Shown one piece after another: positions 38,090 through 48,035 of a stretch of 64,000 nucleotides of DNA (the first letter of the stretch is position 1; each line of letters opens with the position of its first letter). A model generated the notes under the pieces. The model worked only from the letters and a program-made list of their open reading frames with translations. It was not told where the DNA came from and ran no database searches. Made by a program: the position numbers and the translations under genes. The stretch is from Emydura subglobosa (taxonomy: Eukaryota; Chordata; Testudines; Chelidae), in NCBI GenBank assembly GCA_007922225.1, contig ML679970.1:19766290-19830289 (forward strand), read 5' to 3'.

Positions 38090-38141
38090 GTCAGGAGATT
38101 AATCTTGATTGACAGGGCCTTCCAATGCAGGGAAATTCCCC
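38090..38141. promoter_or_regulatory. PBX-MEIS composite site with adjacent homeobox palindrome and kappaB-type site
   Basis: A palindrome AGATTAATCT (38096-38105) abuts TGATTGACAG (38106-38115), the full PBX-MEIS/PREP decamer. GGGAAATTCCC, an NF-kappaB consensus, follows at 38130-38140. Sequence seen; function inferred. Confidence 0.4.
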
Positions 38142-38450
38142 CTGCCTGCCTGGCTCTTCTGCCTTCCAGCTGCGACTTTAAACCAGAAATCCTGACCAGG
38201 AGCCGGCAGAGCTCCTAGGGCACTTTTCACACCAATCAGACATTAACCCCAACGTCATGAGCAGCTTCCAACCTGGGCAACTACATTCAGCTTCCTTAGA
38301 AAACCACCCCACAGCATCAGCTGGAAACACGATCCTTTGCTTCCTGACCAGCGTGTAGTGTTGCTGTGCAGCCATTAATCAGCTGCCACAGCCCACACCA
38401 GAGAAGGCAGCATTTCAGTGGTGGATGAGGAGATTCGCACCTTCTGGTTT

Positions 38451-38474
38451 TACACACACACACGCACACGCACG
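38451..38474. repeat. CA/CG microsatellite
   Basis: ACACACACACACGCACACGC, a short interrupted CA repeat. Confidence 0.9.
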
Positions 38475-41293
38475 GATCTGGTTTGGGTGTTCCTATCGGG
38501 GAGTGTGGCACTGCGGGCTTGGTTGGAGATCTGGCAGCATCTTCTTCTGTTTTGCCCCCTCCTGTGCTTGGCTTGCAAAAGCAAACCATGGGAGGGAATT
38601 TCTCCTGCCCCAAAAGGCCGGCACAGTACCAAGCAGAGAGACAATCCTCATGGGCTCGCTCTAGCATAGTAAGTGCAATGTAAGGCAGCAGCTACCACCT
38701 CCATGCTTTATGTGAAACCCTCGTAAATTCACATCCTAATCTCAGTGCCTGAGCAGCCAGGTTTCTCCCACCATGGTGAGCACATCACGTACATGCCCCC
38801 GACTGGTCACTGGGCGTGAGCTCCTGCAGGAAATCATGCACTGTAGTAACACTGGGAGAACCAACTGCGTACGACTGCCAGCAGTGCCTTGTGCCCTAGC
38901 TACTCATGGAGGCCCGGCTGGAGTAACAATTAGCCAACTCCCTCACCCCTAAAACGACACAGAAATTGGTTACACTTTTCCCAACCCCCAGGGCTATATC
39001 TTCCCCAGGGCTGGAAAGGGGTGGGAGAGGGCCTCTAATTGAACCCCCTAACCTACTGTCAGCTCAGACAAGTCACCCCACTGGGACTGCACCAAAATCT
39101 AGACATCATCAGTACACTGAGCTTTCCTGAGAATAAAGGGAATCAAACCCTGCCTGCCAATGCTAATGAAAGAATGGTGGGTCTGCAAGTGCTGTCTTGG
39201 ACAGAGCAGAGGGAATTGTAACAACACACACTGACCAGGGAGCGTAACTGGCAAGAATGGATTCTGTGGCTCCATTTCCAGCCAGACTGGTTTTCTTGTG
39301 TGGTTGTTACCTTTGTGAGCAAACGGATGCATTGCTGCTTGTTTATTCTTTGCTCCTTCCCTCTCACTTTGTTAGCTGTGCCGTGCAAGAAAAGGAGCGA
39401 AAGGGAGAGGTTGGAAAAGAGAGGGTGGGATGGAGAGAAAGACAGACACAAGGCACCCACGAACAACCACCTTAATGTTTCAAAGAGCTGCTTTTCAGCC
39501 TGGGTTAGCAGGGAATTAGTAATCTGCAAAAGGGAGGCAGCCCCAATGTGAGCAGCACAAACACACATGCTGCCCTTCCTCACCCTATACTGGCACAGGA
39601 CAGGAGGGGAGAGGGGAGCTCAGCACCCATGTCCCATTTGCCCTGTGCTTGTTCTTCTGAGGCTGCCCAGAAGGAGACCAAGGGCAGCTGCAGCTGCCTG
39701 CATGACAAACTTTGCTCAGCCTCCTTGAGGGGCCACTAAGCACCCCAGGATCCACTTATGCTCCCCAAGAGATCAGGAAACTCCAGGGGAATAGTCTGTC
39801 TGGATTCAGAAGAATAATGCTAATCATCAGGCTCTGCACACAGCCCTCCACCCCACCAATCCAGGCTGAAGTCCCTGATGCTCAGAACAGCCTCAGCACA
39901 GCTCATTTCATATATCAAAGCTGCCACCCTGTGCCAATCCAGCAGGAGACCTGGCTACACTTATCATCAACCCCTTTGGCTGAGTGGCACGACCCCCCCT
40001 CCCACCACCAGAAGCAACTCAGGGACAAGGTGACAGTCCCTTCCTTATACTTCTCTCTCTCGTTCAGCACCTTGCTTAGGAAAAGCCCAAAGGGAACAGA
40101 AGAACTGCTCTGAGCCACAGCTGGGACCCAAGGGAGTTGTGCACGCCAAGGGCAGCAAAGAGAGAGCGAGAGACAGAGCCAGAAAGGGAGGGAGGCAGTT
40201 CTGCTCTGGAGTCAGCAGTTGGGTGACCCAGCAGGCAGCAATGTAACGATTTCATCATTTTCCACCAGAATTGAATTAGTTTGAAGCCAAAATCAGATTT
40301 GTGAGCCCAGCGCTCTTGACAGCAAACCCTTTGCTTTGTCAGGCAGCTGTTAGCTGTCTCCCTCCGCTCCGGAGAGGACAAAGGAGGGACTGCCTGGGAC
40401 AATTCCACATGGATGTCTATGCACTCCAGGAGGCTGCAGTTAAGGCACGTGCTCCCAGAGGACAGCCCCCCATCCCTGTAGTGACTGTGACCTGCAAAAG
40501 GGCACATGAGAAACTGCAGGAAAAGAAAAGCCTTCTCCCCTGTTACTCCTTCTGAACCCTCAACCAAGGTGAGACCCTCACCCAGGCATTGCTCCTGCTG
40601 CACTCCCCAGTGCCCCAACCAGAAGGGACATTCAACTTGGACAGATGCCCTGTGGCTGGCTATGCAAGGGGCTCCAATGGCCATGCTCCACTATGGGGGG
40701 GCTGAGGGACTATTAGAGGCTCCTCCTGAACTATTTAGCCCCCTGACACACCCGCAATCAGTAGCTAACAGAGAAGCTCCTTGGGAGAAGGGCCCCGCAA
40801 GACGCTCGTCCATGGGCTTTCTGAGCACAACGGCTCAGAAAAGACAAATTTCACAGAGGGTCCAGCATGAGGGAGGCACACGGGCTGCTCTAGAAGAACT
40901 CAGGGCACAGGACAGAGAGGCCCAGGCTATGCTGGCCACAACAAGAAACAGCAGCACAAACTTCCCACATACAGCTCTGCACCCCCCTGCTATCCCCAAA
41001 CCCACCTCTGTCAACCCACCTAATGCTAGCCTGCAGCCCCCTGCTGTTCCAGGCTGGGCCCCACCATCACTCTGCCCGCGCCCCACTGTCCTAACCGGCA
41101 GGTGCCCCTGCTTAGCCCAGAGCTGGGTTTCCTTGCTCAGGGAAAGCCATCATGCCAGTTTGCGTTATTTGACCACTCACCCACCCTGGGCTAGCTTGAG
41201 AACAGAATCATTTCATGGTGATCAAGTCAGGAAGGCCAGTCCTCAAAAGAGAGGCTGGAGCATTAAACCACTGCACCACGCTAGCGCCGACAG

Positions 41294-41475
41294 GGGCTAA
41301 ATTCAGCCCTGGCGTACGCAGGTGTTATCACTCACTGAAGTCAATAGTAACTACATCCGCATACGGCAGGGGCCGTATTAGTCCAGTGAGCCGGATCCTC
41401 AGCTGGAGTAAACTGGTATAGCTACATCGATTTCAATGGAGCTCGGCTGATTTGCCCCCTTGAAGGTCTGGCCCA
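41294..41475. mobile_element. Two adjacent palindromic MITE-like relics
   Basis: The first part starts near GGGCTAAATTCAGCC and contains CACTGAAGTCAATAGTAACTAC. The second starts GCCGGATCCTCAGCTGGAGT and contains CGATTTCAATGGAGCTCGGC. Both resemble short palindromic elements I recall as common in turtle genomes, with a GGCCAAATTC or GATCCTCAGCTGG end and a TTGA(A)GTCAATGG core. The arms have decayed. Confidence 0.45.
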
Positions 41476-44400
41476 CAGACTTTAACCCAGGCTGTGAGAG
41501 ACTGCGCATGCCACGCCAGTTTTGAGAAGCCTGGATATATTACACTCCCATCATTCGGAGGAGCTGAAATAGCCTCCCTGCGCCCATTTATATTTTATAA
41601 TATCATCTGGAAAAGAAGCTGGCAATAGTTCATAAACCAAGCAGGCTGGGCACCCCCTCGCCACAGACTTCATGCAGCAAAACAGGGCAATAAACCGGCA
41701 GCTGCGTTTGTGTGTTAGCAACGGCCTGTGGGAAATGCTTCCCTTGGGACAGGCAAGAGACTTTCCCTGGATTGGGAAATGGCAGCCCAGGGATCCCAGC
41801 CCTGGCATGTGCCCACATCCCCAGAGGCAATGGTTTGCTACTAACTGCCTTCAGCCTCAGACACGTTTAATGTTTCACACATGAAGCTGCCCCACACCCT
41901 GCCCTTCCCCAGTCCTGTGCCCTAGATGGAGGTGGTGGAGGCACCCACTCCCAAGGCTCTGGATACCGCCCACGGCCTGGCAGCCCAGCGTGCAGGGGAA
42001 TGAGAATCCCAGGTGTGTTTGGTGCATCACTGCACCTGGACGTTCCCCCTCTGTGCTGCCTCGCTGCACGCTGACCCGAGGATGGAGAGAGACAGGCCAG
42101 CGGGCCCAACTGCAGGGGCCACGCTCCCCAACCCCCAGGCCCAGGGCCGCTCTAGAAGGAGCTCTACCGCCAGACAAATTCCAAGCGGGATCTTGGCAGT
42201 TCCTTTTGGAAACTGTCCAGGCTGGAACTAGGGAACTGTCACTGTGGGACCCACACAGGAGCTGGCTTGCTCCCACTGTCAGCAGATCCTCCGAGCACAC
42301 ACAGGAATGAATGAGCTGCCAAAAAGAGACAGCACAGGAAGATTTTCCAGGACCCAGCAACCAAGGGAACAGGTCTGACCAGGTAAGGAGCAGCCAGCCT
42401 AGAAAGTCTTCCTTCAGGGACACGCCTATAGCCTGGTGGGGGAGGAGGAGAACAGGGCGGAAGGACAGGAGGAAGCAGAGCGGCTTGACAAAGACTGAAT
42501 GGGCCGCCCGTGCTCCAGGTACTTGGAAGATCATCGAGAGGAGAGGGTGTCAAATGTCAGAGGCAGGTCATGTCTCTCCGAGGCTGCCAAGGGCAAGGCT
42601 GTCCTGCAGCGAGGGCCCAGGGTCTCTGGCTGTCTGACCCAGCCTCTTGCACATAACCAGCCACTCACAGGAATGATCGCTTCCCAGAAGGAGCAGAGCA
42701 TGTCTGAACCCAAGCCCCCTGGGTCGGGTGTGAAGGTGCTGACCCTGGAGTGACCGGCTGTTAAAGGGAGCTTGAGGGCAGCAGTTAAGGGGCCAGACAA
42801 GCTCACACTCCCTTCCCACCAACTCATGCTACCAGGCATGCAGCTGGTGAACAAATGAATGAATAAGGGCCAGGGAGTGGGCCACAAGAACTTCAGGAGC
42901 CTCAGTGCTCAATGCTGGATGAAACTGTGCAGTCCCCGAGGCTGCTGCCTGCCCTCGGACTCTGCCTTCCCCACCCCTGCATTCAGTCACGAGCAGCTGC
43001 TTTGGAGGCTCTCTCTGACCATCCCAAAAGGGAGTGCAGCCTGCCCTCCAAGACAAAGGCAGCTCCTTTCACACTGGTCAATGCCAGCGCTGAGTGGAGA
43101 TGGCTGCGACTCAGCAGGAGAGCCCCTTGCAAACGGCAACCGTGGCCAGTTACCAGTTCTCTGAAGCACGCTATTAGTCTGATCCGCAAGGAGATTAGCT
43201 GCCCCGCTCCCGCCACACCACTCCAAGGAAGGAATCAACTCTGGCAATACTGAAAAAGGCAAAGAGGGGAATAGTTATTGTTTGCACCTACCCAGCACCG
43301 TCCCTGCCTTCCCAACCCCTCACTGCAGCAGAGTCCGCTGTTCCATGTACCATACGTAGCCAGGAATTGCACTGCACTGTCCTTGGGCCATGGGGTGCGT
43401 GTTACACTCTTCACAAAACTGGAGAAGGTTCAGCATTGCTAGCAGGGGCCCCAGACCATGCATGATGTATCATTATAAACCCCGGCCCAACCATCCCAGC
43501 AGGAGCCTGGACTGCCAGAGCCAGCATGGCACTGGGAAGCAATGGGGCAAGGAAGAGAACGAGATCCCCATGCACCCTCCTACCTAAGGATCTGGTAGGT
43601 ACCAAACCAGTAACACCAAAAGGCTTCTGGGTGCTTTCAGGCACTTCTGGTGCTGTTCCTGCCCTCCTTCCCTGCAGCATTATACACTTCTACATTACTA
43701 GTGTAATGCTCCTATTGGTTGCCGGGAAATGGGCGGGCAGCTGAAGACTCCTTCCCCAGCCTAAGGGGAGGAGCTATAGAGCCCCAGACTCAAAGAACAG
43801 AGGACAACTAATGAGAAAACAGGAACTGGTGTGGGGTTCAAAGGGTCGAACGTAGGGAACCTGAAGGGGACACCGAGCAGAGAACCCCAGACAGCGCCCA
43901 CTGCTCCTCAGAGGTGTATAGGGAGCCAGCAGATGCAGCCCAGAGGAACTCTGCCTGGATACGTAAATGGAGGGAGGAACGGGAATAGGCCCTACAGTCG
44001 CAGAGCATCCCCTCCACCAACATCCTCTCCTTGGTGTTATAGATGGCTACTTGGCCAGCGCTAGGAGGAGGCTGACAAGGGGATCTCGCGACTTCATGGG
44101 GCCACAGACAGGGTGTGCATATTTCAGAAGGTGTGGGGAGAAGTGCAGCCAGAACCCGAGGAGAAGGTTCTAGAGGAGCCGGAAAAGGGGCCGCAACCTG
44201 GCACGCTCCAAAGAGATGTGCACCAGGGTCTCCCTCAGGCAGCGGAAGGGGCAGGTGTCAGGGAGAGGAGAGAACCACGCCCGTGCTCACAGCTCCATGA
44301 AGGAGCCACAAGCTGATATCCCCAGTGGGCTGTGGAACCAGGATGGAATAGAGGCTGGCCCACTATACCACCCATGGGAGCAGCATTTACTACACAAGGC

Positions 44401-44712
44401 TGGATCAACAAACGTGTTGGGTTTCTAAATCAGTATGGGGCCATTTGATTCAGGCCAGGCATCACTGGTAAATACCAGGTTAAACCAAAACCCAGATGGC
44501 TGTCCCGAGCCATGACCTCATGCTCCACACTCAGCACAGGATACTCCCGGATACCCTGCCTCAGCCTGCGCTCCGCTCCCCATCCCGTTGGCCATAGTTC
44601 TCACAACATACAAGCAGCCCATCTAGGCAGGCAGCTGCCCAGCCAGGTGTCCACAAGAGGAGCGGACCCACAGGGCCCAAATGCAGCCCACCTCAGCTAC
44701 AGCTAAGCAGGC

Positions 44713-44718
44713 ACTTAC
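44713..44718 (-). promoter_or_regulatory. Splice donor after first coding exon
   Basis: The minus-strand sequence is TCG followed by GTAAGT, a full consensus donor. It falls exactly at the codon boundary where plexin-A genes are split (after GCINS). Without splicing here the frame stays open for 31 more codons and stops at 44623-44625. Confidence 0.92.
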
Positions 44719-45891
44719 CGAGTTGATGCAGCCCAATTCCTTGTTCAAGAGCCAGGGCAGTGACAGCTTTCCCTCCCCTCGGTAGCAAGACTGGATGCGC
44801 TCCTTGATCTTGTCTTTGATCTTCTTCAGAGTGAAGAGGCAAAGGACGGACTCCTTGGGTGGCTTGACCCTGTTCTTCTGACCCTGGGAGAAAACAGTGA
44901 AGAGGATGTCTTCCTGCTCCGAGATGCCCAGCTGTTTGGCAAGTGCCTTTCCGGGCTTGCTGAGGTATGCGTCCTGTATCAGGCGGTACTCAACGCCGTC
45001 CCGCATGCAGCCAATAGGGAACTCCACGTAGGAATAGAACTTGGGGTCGTCCACACAGAGGCGGACGATCTTGGAGGTGAAGAACTGCTCCCCAGTGGAG
45101 TCAGGTGAGGTGAGCTGGGTGTCCAGCTGCAAGGTCAGGTAGTAGACGAACTGCTCACTGCTGAAGCTATAGATGTAGTAAATGTCAAAAGTGGGGAACT
45201 TGGAGAGCGTGTCCGAGGGGATCTTAAGCTGAGAGGAGACAAACTCATCCTGGTAGACGAAGCCAAACATCTCCGCATTCTCCTCATTGGCCATCAGCTT
45301 GCGGCTGGAGAGAGTGGGGAAGTACTCGGACTTCCCGTCGATAGGCGTCCCGATGAAGAGCTTGTTGTGTCCATTATGCACCTCAATGATGACACCCGAC
45401 ATGGTGCCGGACTCGTTGACACTGGAAAGGTAGTGCTCCTTGCGGTGGTGGGGCTCCCCCAGCTTGAAGAGGTCATCCAAGCGTAGGAACTGGCAGATGC
45501 CCTGGGAGGCGCTGCCACAGGCAATCAGCCGGTTCTCTGAGTAGTCCACCAGTAGCAGTTTGTTGACGTTGTTGGTGGTGACCAGCCCATGGGGGCAGGA
45601 CTGGACGCTGGGTGGCGGATAGCACTTCTCATTGTCATCCACTGGCCCTGTCACATGGGCACGCAACAGCGTCAGGTTGTTGGAGAGCTTGTAGATCCGG
45701 TTGACGGCGCCCACGTAGACCTCCCCAGTTTTGTTGTGGACCACGAGATGCGTCAAGCTCCAGTCTGTGACAGAGAAAGTCCTAAAGGGGGACTTAGGGG
45801 TGCCCTCCGCCAGTGGAAGCCAGGCGCTCCCCAAAAGTAGCAGAGTCCAGATGTTAACGGACAAGTGCCGTTTGAGCCGAAGGAGCCACAT
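44719..45891 (-). CDS. PLXNA1: Plexin-A1, first coding exon (signal peptide and most of the sema domain)
   Basis: Plexin-A1 is a single-pass axon-guidance receptor for class 3 semaphorins (with neuropilin) and class 6 semaphorins. This exon encodes residues 1-391. Residues 1 to about 29 are a hydrophobic signal peptide (core [17 protein letters not shown]); the sema propeller begins near residue 46. Diagnostic stretches are [18 protein letters not shown] (141-158), [11 protein letters not shown] (285-295) and [19 protein letters not shown] (368-386), which fit remembered PLXNA1 better than A2, A3 or A4. Possible N-glycosylation sites are N53 (NKT), N72 (NLT) and N159 (NES). Cysteines at 90, 99, 125, 133, 279, 295, 351, 369 and 388 suit the disulphide-bonded sema fold. 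The start at 45891-45889 is the first in-frame ATG of the exon, with G at -3. The exon ends after a whole Ser codon at a GTAAGT donor. There is no internal stop or frameshift. The N-terminal 35 residues are divergent, as expected of a signal peptide. Confidence 0.94.
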
Positions 45892-45955
45892 TGCAGCAGT
45901 GTCACATCCGACCAGGGCAGCGCACAAACCCAGCCACAAAATAAATAGAAGCCAA
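45892..45955 (-). other. PLXNA1: 5' UTR part of the first coding exon, with inferred 5' boundary
   Basis: On the minus strand, a branch-point-like CACTAAT is followed by a C/T-rich tract and TTTTTGAG, giving a credible splice acceptor whose AG lies at 45957-45956. The exon would then start at 45955 and carry 64 nt of leader before the ATG at 45891. The sequence is in frame with the coding region without a stop, but contains no in-frame ATG. The acceptor is inferred from sequence only. If it is real, the transcription start and promoter lie in a separate exon to the right, probably outside this window because no CpG-island-like promoter was seen up to 64000. Confidence 0.55.
45902..45907 (-). 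promoter_or_regulatory. Minimal start-stop uORF (ATG TGA) in the plexin leader
   Basis: The only ATG in the inferred leader is followed at once by TGA. It ends 10 nt before the main start codon and is out of frame with it. Its context is weak (C at -3), so most ribosomes would scan past it, but a start-stop element can hold an initiating ribosome close to the real start. The sequence is directly visible; a regulatory effect is inference. Confidence 0.45.
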
Positions 45956-46311
45956 CTCAAAAAGAAAGGGATGGGGGATTAGTGGGCCAAGGTCTCTCCT
46001 GCTTCTGCGAGGCTCCACATTCAGGGCATCATGGGCATTGGCAGCCTGGTCAGCCCTAGAGGGAAAGACAAGAACAGGATTAGTCAAGTCCTCCTGCAGC
46101 TCAAACTAGAACATTCAGCCTCTTCCTTTATAACGGCTCATCACCACCACCACCCCCCACCTACCAGCCACTCTCCATTTCTGGGGCCTTGGTTTCTCAC
46201 ACCTTGCTGGGGGTTTGGCCGGCTTCCGGTGCCATGCACAGGAGATGCAATGCCCCTTCCATCCATCTCCTCCAGAACATTACTCTCCTCCCCCAACAGC
46301 CACACACAAAT

Positions 46312-46323
46312 GGGGGGGGGGGG
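46312..46323. repeat. G12 homopolymer
   Basis: Twelve G in a row; another G12 lies at 58951-58962 and a C12 at 20519-20530. All are likely sites of sequencing length error. Confidence 0.9.
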
Positions 46324-47654
46324 AACATCACAGAAGGCCACATTCGGGACCACCTTCCACCCCGCCCCCTGCCCCAGCAGCAGAGAGAACAGGTGCACTC
46401 CTGGCACAGGGACCACAGCTTCCCATCCGAAGGGAGACGTGCCGAGAGCAGATTAGCACAACGCCGCCCAAAACCATCCCAGCAAGCCTCCAGGGATCCA
46501 CGGCCGCTTTGCTTCTCCACCCTGATGCTTGCTGGCCCACCTCACAACCACCATCTCCCCAAGCACGCCGGGGCAGACTGCAGCTCCCTAAGGAGCCTGT
46601 CTATGTTCTGACGCCCCCTAGCAGACATGGGAAGGTTGCTCTTGGGTGCTGTCAAGCACTCAGTTCCGAGGAGAGGGGAGGGGTGGGGGAGGAGAATCAG
46701 CCTCAGCATCACTAGCCCTGAGAATCAGCCTGGCTTTCCTACAGGCCCTGGAGTCACAGGCCAGCCCACAGCTGGGGGAACGAGTGTAAATGCTCCCATC
46801 CTTTCAGCTGCCAGAGCAAGCATGCAGCATCTTGACACATGCATGGCAGGCAGCAGGCTCATGGGTCACTCTCGAATGGCTAACACAAGTGCCTCCCTGG
46901 GAGGGAGCTGGCATGTGCCGTTCGTGCCAGCCATGCACAGCAGCATTTGTTGGGGCCGAACAATAGAGCTACACGCACCTTGGCCTCCGGCAGCTCTGCT
47001 GGGCCCATTTCAGAGGGGTTTTAAAATCTGGTCCTTGTGGCAGTTTGTTCACTGCTCAGGAGCCATGAGGAAACTGCACATGATTCCTCTGTAAAGCCAG
47101 CTGCTCACATCTCATCTAAACTAGCTGCCTGACTGGGGGATGGGATGGCTCAGGTACAGAGACCTCCCTCAAAGCCCCCAGTTCAAAGCCAGCCCTAGTC
47201 AATGCTGACGGACAGCTGCTACCCTCTGAAGGCTGCGAAGAGGCCCACATGAAACAAGCTGGCAAGTCTGCCCGAGCCCTAGGAGACAGGTGGGGACACC
47301 TCACAAAACCCACCCTCCTGACCAACACCAAACTCGCCCCCTTCTTGGCAACCTCAGCAGAGAAGCCAAGGACTGAATGGGCCATGGGTCTAACACCCGG
47401 AGAACAAGACAAAGGCCTGAGGGAGGCCTGCCCTGGCTGTAGGTATACAGAGGATTTCCATTGCCCAGTCCCTTGCGCCAGCATGAGCCCCACACAGGAA
47501 AACAACCCACCAATGGCCTGGCGCCCTGCCCCTCACTGTGGGAGCTGTGCATTTTATACCCACCACCCCGCAAAGCAGCCCCCTCCTGAACAGAGAGGCT
47601 CAAAAACGCCACAGCGCCCTTCTCCCCCACCTGCTCACACAGCACAAGGCAGCT

Positions 47655-47745
47655 TACAAAGCTTTCAATGCATTTCACCAGTTACTTAATTGGACTTTAA
47701 TGTGCTGAATGGCTGGTCATTAAAGAGATGTTACTTTTATAAAGA
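47655..47745. promoter_or_regulatory. Homeobox-motif block with inverted repeat (candidate conserved element)
   Basis: CTTAATTG (47685-47692), CTTTAATG (47695-47702) and its exact reverse complement CATTAAAG (47718-47725), inside an AT-rich island of GC-rich sequence, about 1.8 kb upstream of the first coding exon. Confidence 0.3.
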
Positions 47746-47814
47746 CACAGAGAAAAAGACTTTCACAAAGGAAGGGAGAAGTAAATGGTGCCAAATTTAC
47801 TGAGAGGAGAAGAG

Positions 47815-48035
47815 CATGGCTTGAGTTCGAGCAGGGTGATCGGGAAATCAGGGCTCTGGGGGGCTAGTCCCACCTCCTCCACTGACTTGCTACATGGCCT
47901 TAGGGGAGGCACTTCCCCTCTGTCTGTTCCAGTTTCTTGGCCATCTATACAACTGGAGTAAGAATATGGACCCACTGCACAGGGGAGGATTAACATGTAT
48001 ACTGGGATGAAAGGTGCGGTAGGTGCAAAGTACTA
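47815..48035 (+). repeat. MIR/CORE-type SINE
   Basis: GGCTTGAGTTCGAGCAGGGT, CTCCACTGACTTGCTACATG, GGCACTTCCCCTCTGTCTGT and ACTGGAGTAAGAATATGGAC follow the MIR order. The head is partly degraded. Confidence 0.6.

Larger units (their letters stand above)
25051..44718 (-). other. PLXNA1: PLXNA1 intron between the two coding exons
   Basis: This 19,668-nt intron contains no further exon that I can recognise. It holds a 20-bp A homopolymer (25608-25627), microsatellites, a CR1 relic near 33.8 kb, a G-quadruplex-prone tract (34115-34134), an LTR (34551-35492), a SINE fragment near 36.95 kb, palindromic non-autonomous transposon relics near 41.3 kb, and possible regulatory motif clusters at 33461-33476, 35990-36035 and 38096-38140. 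Stretches 25.6-32.2 kb, 38.2-41.2 kb and 41.5-44.7 kb hold nothing else I can name; their open frames overlap on both strands and look like chance. Confidence 0.85.

Noticed and set aside
40063..40080. Possible REST/NRSF site (TTCAGCACC)
   Set aside because: Only the left half-site is present; the GGACAGCGCC half is missing.
40076..40684. 202-codon open frame, minus strand
   Set aside because: No homology that I recognise; it overlaps the plus-strand frame at 40506 and looks like chance.
41875..42534. 219-codon open frame, minus strand
   Set aside because: It overlaps several open frames on both strands in GC-rich DNA, has no recognisable domain and no splice context.
45294..45524. 76-codon minus-strand open frame inside the plexin exon
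   Set aside because: It is a different reading frame of the plexin coding sequence with no independent support.
45892..45960. In-frame upstream extension of the plexin frame giving a longer N terminus
   Set aside because: It begins with TTG, not ATG, and the added hydrophobic stretch is leader translated in frame; the ATG at 45891 gives a normal signal peptide.
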